From Candidatus Omnitrophota bacterium (GTDB taxonomy: Bacteria > Omnitrophota > Omnitrophia > Omnitrophales > Danuiimicrobiaceae), in contig JACQQO010000015.1 in NCBI GenBank assembly GCA_016206955.1, positions 1 through 7,950 on the forward strand: DNA of 7,950 nucleotides, in the 5' to 3' direction. The notes under the pieces are model-generated. The model was not told where the DNA came from. It did not search any database and saw only the letters and a program-made list of their open reading frames with translations. The translations under genes were made by a program, and so were the position numbers. Of the stretch, positions 1 through 5,375 are shown in pieces. The first letter of the stretch is position 1. Each line of letters opens with the position of its first letter.

Positions 1-2
1 AT

Positions 3-182
3 CCTACTGACACCGTTTTAATTGGCGACAGTACGATTGATTTTGAGACGGCTCGAAATGCGAAGGTAAAAATGATCGCCGTCACTTACGGTTTCGACAG
101 CCGATCAAACCTTGAAAAACTCAATCCCGATTTTGTCGTCAGCGATCTTTCCGAATTGATCAATTGCCCACTTTTAACGTGA
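3..182 (+). CDS. HAD-family hydrolase, phosphoglycolate phosphatase-like, C-terminal fragment
   Basis: This is the last 59 codons of a gene that begins before the window; the reading frame is open from base 3 to the TGA at 180-182. The visible protein starts PTDTVLIGDSTIDFETARNA and continues to an ITVTYGF-like segment (seen as MIAVTYGF). That matches motif IV of the haloacid dehalogenase superfamily: the GDS-x-x-D acidic pair that helps hold catalytic Mg2+, then the Ala-rich helix and the V-x-x-G-F strand and turn usual in Gph-type phosphatases. The tail FVVSDLSEL is the usual last strand and helix (pDfvvdsl.eL). Known members hydrolyse small phosphoesters such as 2-phosphoglycolate in the cytoplasm. 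The nucleophile motif DxDxT and the cap domain lie outside the window, so the substrate cannot be assigned. A normal C terminus suggests an intact gene cut only by the window edge. Confidence 0.85.
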   Translation, partial: PTDTVLIGDSTIDFETARNAKVKMIAVTYGFDSRSNLEKLNPDFVVSDLSELINCPLLT

Positions 183-227
183 AAATGAAAGCTCGTGGCT
201 CCAGCCATTTGCCTCCGGTGAAAAAGT

Positions 228-364
228 CATGACATTTTGCTTCGCTTCCCTGTGCGCGCCGATTTTAGGCGATCGGCCTAAGCGAAAATCGGCGTGCTCG
301 GCCGCACACCAAAAAGCTTCCAACCGAAGCTTTTTGGTGTGAAGGCGCTCCGCAAAACGTCATG
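228..364. repeat. Structured inverted-repeat block 1 (three-way-junction fold)
   Basis: An outer stem pairs 228-240 with 352-364, with 12 of 13 positions complementary and one A-C mismatch. It encloses two hairpins. The first pairs 254-266 with 285-297 at 12 of 13 positions, counting one G-T as the exception. The second pairs 305-320 with 326-341, a perfect 16-bp stem with the 5-base loop CAACC. Together they can fold as a closed stem with two arms. Neither hairpin is followed by a T-run, so these are not ordinary intrinsic terminators. The block could be a dispersed palindromic repeat, the relic of a small non-autonomous element, or a structured RNA; the sequence alone does not decide. Confidence 0.7.
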
Positions 365-374
365 CCTTTTCCAA

Positions 375-527
375 GGCTTTTTTCAATTGTCCTGAAGGCA
401 GCTCAAAAGCGTCGCGTTTTCTATGGCAATCGAAAACGCAGCTTTTGCGCAGCGAAGGCCACACAAACCGACATTCATATCTTTTTCGTGGCCTGAGCGG
501 TGCCGGAAGGACAATTGGAAAAAAGCC
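375..527. repeat. Structured inverted-repeat block 2 (three-way-junction fold)
   Basis: The outer stem pairs 375-393 with 508-527, 19 bp with a single bulged G at 518. It continues inward with GGCA (397-400) to TGCC (501-504) and GCTC (401-404) to GAGC (495-498). Inside are two arms. One has AAAAGC (405-410) with GCTTTT (441-446) and GCGTTTTC (414-421) with GAAAACGC (432-439). The other has AGGCCAC (456-462) with GTGGCCT (488-494). The architecture, an outer stem plus two hairpins, is the same as block 1 only 10 bases upstream, although the sequences are not clearly alike. Function is unknown. Confidence 0.7.
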
Positions 528-546
528 AGTTGTGGAATTATTATCG

Positions 547-576
547 TTGTGCTGAGTTAGGGTTATTGTGTAAAAT
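547..576 (+). promoter_or_regulatory. Possible weak sigma70-type promoter for the marC operon
   Basis: TAAAAT at 571-576 resembles a -10 box (5 of 6 with TATAAT). TTGTGC at 547-552 gives only the TTG of a -35 box, at an 18-bp spacing. It is the best-placed candidate upstream of marC, but the -35 is poor. The consensus of this organism is unknown. Confidence 0.25.
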
Positions 577-638
577 CGATGCGCTGAATGCAGTCCGGCG
601 CATCGCCCTCGCCGGAGGGTTACCTTGGAGATCATCTG

Positions 639-1280
639 ATGTGGAACTTTGGTGAACCGTCCCAATTTCTGATTCTGTCGTTTTGGTCTCTCTTTGTCAT
701 TGTCGATCCGGTAGGCGCGGTTCCCACGTTTCTTGCGATGACGCCCGGGAATACGCCATCAGAACGTATTCGCATGGCACGGCTTGCTTCCATCGTTACC
801 TTTTTTGTGCTCTTTCTATTTTCTTTGGGCGGCCAATGGGTGATTGGAGTTTTTGGCGTCGGGATGCCCGCTTTTGAAATTGCGGGCGGCATCGTACTTT
901 TGAAGGTAGCACTTGATATGTTGCAAGCACGGCAAACAGCGATTAAAGAAACACCCGAGGAACAAGCAGAAGGAATGAATAAGGACGATGTCGCGATTAC
1001 ACCACTTGCCATTCCGATGCTGGCGGGTCCCGGGGCGATTACGGCCGTGGTGCTCTTAAGCGGCCAAGCCTCGAGTTTGTTCCATCGCTTGGCCATTGGA
1101 GGCAATATTCTTTTGGTTTCTCTGATCACTTTTCTTATTTTGCGCGTCGCGGCGATTCGTTCGTCGATTATGAGTGCGATTACCCTTAAGATCATCAGCC
1201 GCTTAATGGGGCTTTTGCTTGCGGCGATCGCGATTCAATTTGTGCTGGACGGCATCCGAGATGCAACCCAGCTTTGGTGA
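639..1280 (+). CDS. MarC family integral membrane protein
   Basis: This 213-residue protein belongs to the MarC (UPF0056) family of inner-membrane proteins. Their transport substrate is unsettled, and the old link to multiple antibiotic resistance has been withdrawn for E. coli MarC. It shows the two internally related signatures of the family: an N-terminal DPVGAVPTFLAMTP (residues 23-36) and a central TPLAIPMLAGPGAIT (121-135). Hydrophobic spans lie near 8-28, 48-70, 78-95, 125-142, 152-171 and 184-204, consistent with six membrane helices. The charged linker at about 100-118 (KETPEEQAEGMNKDD) is usual. I start at ATG 639 because GGAG at 627-630 sits 8 bases upstream; an in-frame ATG at 588 would add 17 unlike residues and has no ribosome site. 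Length is normal for the family. It is the first gene of a close-packed string, and its stop codon region doubles as the ribosome site of the next gene. Confidence 0.9.
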   Translation: MWNFGEPSQFLILSFWSLFVIVDPVGAVPTFLAMTPGNTPSERIRMARLASIVTFFVLFLFSLGGQWVIGVFGVGMPAFEIAGGIVLLKVALDMLQARQTAIKETPEEQAEGMNKDDVAITPLAIPMLAGPGAITAVVLLSGQASSLFHRLAIGGNILLVSLITFLILRVAAIRSSIMSAITLKIISRLMGLLLAAIAIQFVLDGIRDATQLW

Positions 1281-1289
1281 TGATCATCA

Positions 1290-2759
1290 ATGCTCGTTTT
1301 AAGAAGAATCTTTTTTTATCTCTTCATTGTCATCTACCTCGTTTTTTGCCCGCTGATCATTTTTTACGCTCTCGGCTACATTTATGAGCCGGGCAATGAA
1401 CCAGGCCTTGTCAAAAGCGGCCTTATTTATTTATCTACCGCTCCTCCAAATGCTACGGTTTATTTGGGAAACCGTCGCTATCGGTGGCGTACGCCCACCG
1501 TTCTTCCCAGCCTAATTCCAGGTGATTACCCAGTAAAGTTGGTTCTCAAAAAACACAAACCGTGGAGCGAGGTTTTACCGGTTGAGAAGGGCAAAGCCAC
1601 GGTTCTTGAACGGATTTTATTGGAGCCCGAAGAAAGAAAAACGGAAGTGCTTTTTGCAAACGGCTTCGACAATATCACTCCGATTCAAGGAAGCCGTTTT
1701 TTTCTAGTTACTAAGACCAGCCGGCTTGCGGACGCGTTTCTTTTTGATTGGAAAGATGAAAAGCTAAGACCTATCTTTCACAAAAATTCATCTTTTGGCG
1801 GCATGAAGATTTCCTCTTATGCCAGCGTACCGGAAAGCTCGGCTCTTTTGATTCAAACGGATTCCGCCAATGGGCGCAAATTTTTCTGGGCATCTTTAAA
1901 GGGCAAGGAAGTTCAAATTGAAGATTTAACGGATCTTTTTTTGGAAACGCCCGAACGGATCGAATGGGATCCCGGTTACAAAAAATATCTCTTCGCTTTT
2001 CAGAACGGCCATCTCAATCGAATCGATTTGATTTCTCATTCGCTTGCGCCCCAGTTTTTAGAGCGCCTCATTGGGTACGGCCTCTTCGAAAGGAAAATTT
2101 ATGCACTCAGAGATAATTTTACATTCGAACAACTTGACTTTGAAGGAAGAAAAGAGAAAACACTGCTTCAAGACCCGCTTTTAGGAAAATCATTATTCGG
2201 AGAAAACGAGTTTTATCAAATCAAAATTTTTTCGGACGACATCATTTTTTTCCTCGGGAAAAATGGTGAACTTTTGGCCAACCGCCTTCCGTACCGATTT
2301 GTGAGTCATGGAATATTGGGCATGGAATTTTATCAAAAAGACAAGCGCCTCCTTGTGTGGGCCAGCGACGCCATCGGAATCATTGACTTTTCAAAGGAGC
2401 GAGCCGGCGAAGAAAATGTGTTTGAAACAGGTCCAAAGGTGGTATGGCTCTTCAAGCAAGGGGAAAAGATTGAGCAAGCATTTTGGGTTTATGAGGGATC
2501 TCACATTCTATTCCGGGACAAAAACAAGGTGTTTTTACTCGAACTCGAAACGTACGGGAAACCGCATTTGTATGAGTTAGCAAAAGTGAAAGACAAGAGT
2601 TCAGTATTTTATTCTGAAGAAGCCGGAAAACTTTATTATCTTGATGCTTCCACTGGCAATCTTTCCTATCTTGAAGTGCTTCCGAGAAGGGATCTCCTTC
2701 TTTTGCCATTCCCGGAACGGAAGGAAGAGAAGAAAAAAGTTCCGATCGAAGAACTATAA
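1290..2759 (+). CDS. PEGA-domain membrane-anchored protein with beta-propeller-like C-terminal region
   Basis: The 489-residue product has a basic N terminus (LRR), one strong membrane span at about residues 7-29, and then a PEGA domain at about 43-112. The PEGA signs are SGLIYLSTAPPNATVYLGN, the TPT turn, and LIPGDYPVKLVLKKHKPW. PEGA domains are extracytoplasmic beta-sandwiches thought to bind cell-surface components. The rest (about 118-475) is a chain of beta-strand pairs with repeated F/W-rich turns, which suggests a degenerate beta-propeller, though no repeat consensus is clear. The tail is very basic and acidic (RKEEKKKVPIEEL). The predicted topology is a short cytoplasmic end with the bulk outside. 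ATG 1290 follows GGTGA (1276-1280), which overlaps the marC stop, so translation may be coupled. The neighbouring membrane glycosyltransferase begins 6 bp later. I infer that the pair may act together on an envelope polysaccharide. No specific function is known. Confidence 0.8.
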   Translation: MLVLRRIFFYLFIVIYLVFCPLIIFYALGYIYEPGNEPGLVKSGLIYLSTAPPNATVYLGNRRYRWRTPTVLPSLIPGDYPVKLVLKKHKPWSEVLPVEKGKATVLERILLEPEERKTEVLFANGFDNITPIQGSRFFLVTKTSRLADAFLFDWKDEKLRPIFHKNSSFGGMKISSYASVPESSALLIQTDSANGRKFFWASLKGKEVQIEDLTDLFLETPERIEWDPGYKKYLFAFQNGHLNRIDLISHSLAPQFLERLIGYGLFERKIYALRDNFTFEQLDFEGRKEKTLLQDPLLGKSLFGENEFYQIKIFSDDIIFFLGKNGELLANRLPYRFVSHGILGMEFYQKDKRLLVWASDAIGIIDFSKERAGEENVFETGPKVVWLFKQGEKIEQAFWVYEGSHILFRDKNKVFLLELETYGKPHLYELAKVKDKSSVFYSEEAGKLYYLDASTGNLSYLEVLPRRDLLLLPFPERKEEKKKVPIEEL

Positions 2760-2765
2760 ATTTCT

Positions 2766-4463
2766 ATGGATTTTAAGTTCACACGGCAAAACCTAAAAGG
2801 ACGCGAAGCTTTTCTGGAACGGCTCTTCGAAATTCTTCCGGGATTTGCCAGTTGGACCATTCTTCTTGGAATGTCGTTCATCTCTTTTTGGCAGCCTCTC
2901 CTTGCTGCCATTTTGATTATTGCCTTCGATTTTTATTGGCTGTTAAGGCTTTTTTACATGACTTTGTTCCTGATCTTGGCCTATTTCAGGCTTTCGGTGG
3001 AACGGAAAACGGATTGGATGGCACGGGTTCATGAGCTTGATCGGTTGCGTGATCTAATTGATCAGGTACCATTTCCAAAAGTGCCAGGTTCGAAAGATCA
3101 AAATATGGCAAAAGAACCCGGCACTTTTGGAAATGGTACCTCGGTTGGTACTAAAAGAAAGAAAGTTTCCTTGTGGTTTCACCGTAGAAAACTTGAAGTT
3201 TTGAAACGAAGCCGCTCACTCCCACCGCCGTCGAATGATATTTATCAACTCGTTATTTTTTCGGTTGCAAAGGAAACTCAAGAAATCATCGAGCCTGGAA
3301 TTAGGAGTCTAACGCAGCAAAAATTTCCACCGAAGCAAATTTTAGTCGTGATTGCCCTCGAAGAACGTTCAAAAGATCCTGTTAAAGAAGGGGCCTATCA
3401 AATCCAGACAAAGTATCGGAGTTCTTTTCTCGACTTTCTAGTCGTTTTGCATCCAGACGGACTCCCGGGCGAAGCACGGGTGAAGGGGGCGAATGTGACT
3501 TACGCCGCGAAAGAAGCGGCTCGGTATTTGGAAGTAAAACAAATTCCGTTCGAGCAGGTGATCGTTTCTTGTTTCGATGCAGATACGGTGGTCAGCCATG
3601 ATTATTTCGGCTGTCTTACTTATCACTTCATGACATATCCGAAGCGGACTCGGGCTAGTTTCCAGCCGATTCCCGTTTATCACAACAATGTCTGGGAAGC
3701 GCCCGCGTTCGGAAGGGTTTTGGATGTCGGGGCCTCATTTTTTCAATTAATCGAGGCCACCGATTCCGATAAATTGGTTACGTTTTCAAGTCACAGCATG
3801 AGTTTTAAAGCCTTGGTGGAGGTGGGATATTGGCCAGTGGATATTATTTCGGATGACTCAGCCATTTTTTGGAGAGCGCTCATTCACTTTGATGGCAATT
3901 ACCGCGTCATTCCGATGTACACGACTTTATCTATGGATGTGGTTTCGGGCGCAAATTGGTGGGAAACCGTCCGCAACGTTTATCAGCAAAAAAGAAGATG
4001 GGCGTGGGGAGTCGAAAATTTTCCCATTGTGATGAGGGCTTTTTTCAAGGCCGGCAAGATTTCTTTCTACGCTAAAATCAAATATGCGTTTAAGCTTTTC
4101 GAAGACAATGTTGCTTGGGCAACCTGGGCTTTTCTCTTGGCGTTTATCGGTTGGCTCCCCGTGCTTTTTGCAGGCCGTGAGTTTTCGGACTCCGTCCTTT
4201 ATTACAGTGCTCCGCGCATCACGCGGATTATTTTTAATTTGGCCTCACTTTCCTTAATCGCCACTATTGTTTTGAGTTTGCTCTTACTTCCCAGACAAAA
4301 AGCAAAAGGTTCATTTTGGAAGCGAATTCTGTTTGCACTCGAGTGGCTCTTTGTTCCCGTGATTGTCGTCTTTTTTAGTGCCCTTCCAGCCTTGGATGCT
4401 CAGACGCGGCTCATGTTTGGAAAGTATATGGAATTTTGGGTCACTGAGAAGAAACGCAAGTAG
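2766..4463 (+). CDS. Membrane glycosyltransferase, family 2 (processive type)
   Basis: This 565-residue protein has two N-terminal membrane segments (about 28-50 and 52-74), a cytosolic catalytic domain, and three C-terminal segments (about 449-469, 486-508, 518-541). This is the layout of cellulose or hyaluronan synthase-like enzymes that polymerise a sugar and thread it through the membrane. Visible catalytic signs are CFDADT (269-274, the metal and nucleotide-sugar binding DxD), SDDSAIFWRA (362-371, the acidic base region, usually ED) and QQKRRWAWG (407-415, the Q-x-x-RW acceptor motif). All three are present, so it should be active. The sugar and product are unknown. The nearest style I recognise is a set of GT2 proteins common in candidate-phylum genomes. 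Residues about 100-126 are encoded by a long palindrome and look inserted; this lies in the poorly conserved linker between the second membrane segment and the catalytic domain, so it is probably tolerated. No strong ribosome site precedes ATG 2766, suggesting coupling with the PEGA gene. Confidence 0.85.
   Translation: MDFKFTRQNLKGREAFLERLFEILPGFASWTILLGMSFISFWQPLLAAILIIAFDFYWLLRLFYMTLFLILAYFRLSVERKTDWMARVHELDRLRDLIDQVPFPKVPGSKDQNMAKEPGTFGNGTSVGTKRKKVSLWFHRRKLEVLKRSRSLPPPSNDIYQLVIFSVAKETQEIIEPGIRSLTQQKFPPKQILVVIALEERSKDPVKEGAYQIQTKYRSSFLDFLVVLHPDGLPGEARVKGANVTYAAKEAARYLEVKQIPFEQVIVSCFDADTVVSHDYFGCLTYHFMTYPKRTRASFQPIPVYHNNVWEAPAFGRVLDVGASFFQLIEATDSDKLVTFSSHSMSFKALVEVGYWPVDIISDDSAIFWRALIHFDGNYRVIPMYTTLSMDVVSGANWWETVRNVYQQKRRWAWGVENFPIVMRAFFKAGKISFYAKIKYAFKLFEDNVAWATWAFLLAFIGWLPVLFAGREFSDSVLYYSAPRITRIIFNLASLSLIATIVLSLLLLPRQKAKGSFWKRILFALEWLFVPVIVVFFSALPALDAQTRLMFGKYMEFWVTEKKRK
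3065..3140. repeat. 27-bp inverted repeat inside the glycosyltransferase gene
   Basis: Positions 3065-3091 and 3114-3140 are reverse complements at 26 of 27 bases, separated by a 22-base loop. The arms run from GGTACC to GGTTC on one side and from GAACC to GGTACC on the other. The element is read in frame as a Gly/Pro/Lys-rich stretch (about residues 100-125) that does not look like the flanking helix. Two REP-like units in opposite orientation form a REPIN, and this arrangement fits that description, but no transposase is in the window. Confidence 0.9.
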
Positions 4464-4475
4464 GGGACTCAGAAA

Positions 4476-5375
4476 ATGCAAATTCAAGTTGATGACTTTA
4501 ATTTGGAAGCGACCTTGGATTCCGGCCAAGTCTTTGGCTTTGTCAAAAATGGCGAGGGGATTTACGAAGGTGCTATTGGAAATATCGCAGTCCAGATTCG
4601 CCAGAATGGGAACCAACTTGATTTAACACATTTTGCGCCCGGGCGCAAAATTAAGCAAATTCCTGCAAATGGAAATGGGCTTTCGGAGAAAACAATTCGA
4701 ACGTACTTTGATTTGGACCACGATCTCGCTGGCCTTTACGGTCTTTTTTCTCAAGACGAGCGGCTAGTTCCTCTTTATCATCAATTGAGAGGATTGAGAG
4801 TGATCCGCCAAGATCCGTGGGAAGCATTGGCGTGTTTTATTATTTCATCGAATAACAATATCAAACGCATTCAGCTCATTCGGCGAAATTTGTTAAGTGC
4901 GTTTTCGACCCCTTCACCCTTACCCTCTCCCCCTTGTAGGAGGAGAGGGGAGGGAGAGGGGGTAAATGTTTTCCCAGGAGCGCGAGCGATTGCGCGAAGT
5001 ACGGAATCTGAATTACGACGGCTCGGCCTTGGATATCGAGCTCCTTTTTTGCTCGAAGCGGCAAAGAAAGTCGCCGTGCGGCGACTTTCTTGGGATCGAA
5101 TCCATAAGACCAGTTATAGTGAGTCGAAGGCGGAGTTGATGAAGTTTCCGGGTGTTGGCGAAAAAGTGGCTGATTGCACTCTGCTTTTCGGATTCCAAAA
5201 GTACGAAGCGTTTCCTGTTGACGTTTGGATTCACCGCGTGATGAAAAAACTTTATTTTCGAAATCGCAGGGTTTCGGAACGCAAGGTGCAGGAATTTGCG
5301 CAAAAACGTTGGGGAGTGAACGCTGGTTACGTTCAGCAATATTTATATCACGGCGCAAGGCGTGGGATCGTTTAG
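4476..5375 (+). CDS. ogg: 8-oxoguanine DNA glycosylase/AP lyase, OGG1 type
   Basis: The 299-residue product matches the OGG1 branch of the helix-hairpin-helix glycosylases, which excise 8-oxoguanine opposite cytosine and nick the abasic site. The N-terminal OGG domain shows TLDSGQVFGF (13-22); the usual aromatic Trp of the GQ-x-F-x-W motif is replaced by Phe. RQDPWEALACFIISSNNNIKRI (111-132) is the diagnostic core helix region. The hairpin is FPGVGEKVADC (224-234), where Lys230 is the expected Schiff-base lysine, and FPVDVWIHR (246-254) contains the catalytic Asp249. AGYVQQYLYHGAR near the end is the usual final helix. ATG 4476 follows AGGGGA by about 8 bases. Three palindromes lie in the gene; the one encoding about residues 144-164 replaces the normal loop before the FP-x-x-x-x-IA helix. 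The reading frame and catalytic residues survive, so activity is plausible. The gene ends one base before the stop of the opposite-strand gene. Confidence 0.9.
   Translation: MQIQVDDFNLEATLDSGQVFGFVKNGEGIYEGAIGNIAVQIRQNGNQLDLTHFAPGRKIKQIPANGNGLSEKTIRTYFDLDHDLAGLYGLFSQDERLVPLYHQLRGLRVIRQDPWEALACFIISSNNNIKRIQLIRRNLLSAFSTPSPLPSPPCRRRGEGEGVNVFPGARAIARSTESELRRLGLGYRAPFLLEAAKKVAVRRLSWDRIHKTSYSESKAELMKFPGVGEKVADCTLLFGFQKYEAFPVDVWIHRVMKKLYFRNRRVSERKVQEFAQKRWGVNAGYVQQYLYHGARRGIV
4630..4651. repeat. Perfect 22-bp palindrome in the glycosylase gene
   Basis: Bases 4630-4651 read the same on both strands, with centre GCGCCCGGGCGC flanked by ATTTT and AAAAT. It encodes about residues 52-59 (HFAPGRKI) in the variable N-terminal domain. 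It could be a short mobile palindrome or a chance codon coincidence, but a 22-bp perfect palindrome is unlikely by chance in a region of this size. Confidence 0.85.
4907..4966. repeat. C/G-rich imperfect palindrome inserted in frame in the glycosylase gene
   Basis: A run of C-rich sequence (CCCTTCACCCTTACCCTCTC) is followed by a G-rich run that is nearly its complement. CCCTCTCC at 4923-4930 pairs with GGAGAGGG at 4942-4949, and TACCCTCTCCC also pairs loosely with 4952-4963. It is translated as TPSPLPSPPCRRRGEGEGV. This type of Pro/Ser then Arg/Gly stretch is a familiar product of a widespread C-rich dispersed palindromic repeat in bacterial genomes. It occupies a loop between two helices of the glycosylase fold. 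Confidence 0.8.
5062..5092 (-). terminator. Hairpin with flanking A and T runs, possible terminator inside the glycosylase gene
   Basis: AAGAAAGTCGCC (5064-5075) and GGCGACTTTCTT (5080-5091) form a perfect 12-bp stem with a 4-base loop. Read on the minus strand, the GC-rich core GTCGCC/GGCGAC is followed by TTTCTTTG, which is the form of an intrinsic terminator. It is the first such site after the minus-strand 761-codon gene and lies about 300 bases past its stop. Read on the plus strand it is nearly as terminator-like, but there it lies within translated sequence (residues about 197-206). It may equally be another inserted palindrome. Confidence 0.45.

Larger units (their letters stand above)
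183..590. other. Gene-free interval rich in nested inverted repeats
   Basis: About 400 bases separate the HAD gene from marC. No reading frame here has a plausible ribosome site and protein-like composition. A minus-strand frame at 360-665 overlaps the start of marC and is built largely from the inverted repeats, so I do not call it. The interval contains two large imperfect inverted repeats with internal hairpins, listed separately. Its 3' end carries a possible weak promoter and a small hairpin (TCCGGCG at 594-600 with CGCCGGA at 610-616) just before the marC ribosome site. Confidence 0.7.

Noticed and set aside
305..341. 16-bp hairpin as terminator of the HAD gene
   Set aside because: The stem is strong, but no T-run follows on either strand. 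It fits better as an arm of the larger folded block.
588..638. Alternative ATG start at 588 for marC
   Set aside because: It has no ribosome site and adds 17 residues before the usual family N terminus, whereas ATG 639 has GGAG at good spacing.
360..665. Minus-strand open frame of 101 codons before marC
   Set aside because: It runs through the inverted-repeat block and over the marC start and ribosome site, has no ribosome site of its own, and gives a Cys/Arg-rich protein unlike a real domain.
632..1195. Minus-strand open frame of 187 codons opposite marC
   Set aside because: It is a shadow of a clear MarC gene, with low-information composition and no start signal.
4876..5358. Minus-strand open frame of 160 codons opposite the glycosylase gene
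   Set aside because: It is antisense to strongly conserved OGG motifs and shows no domain-like features.
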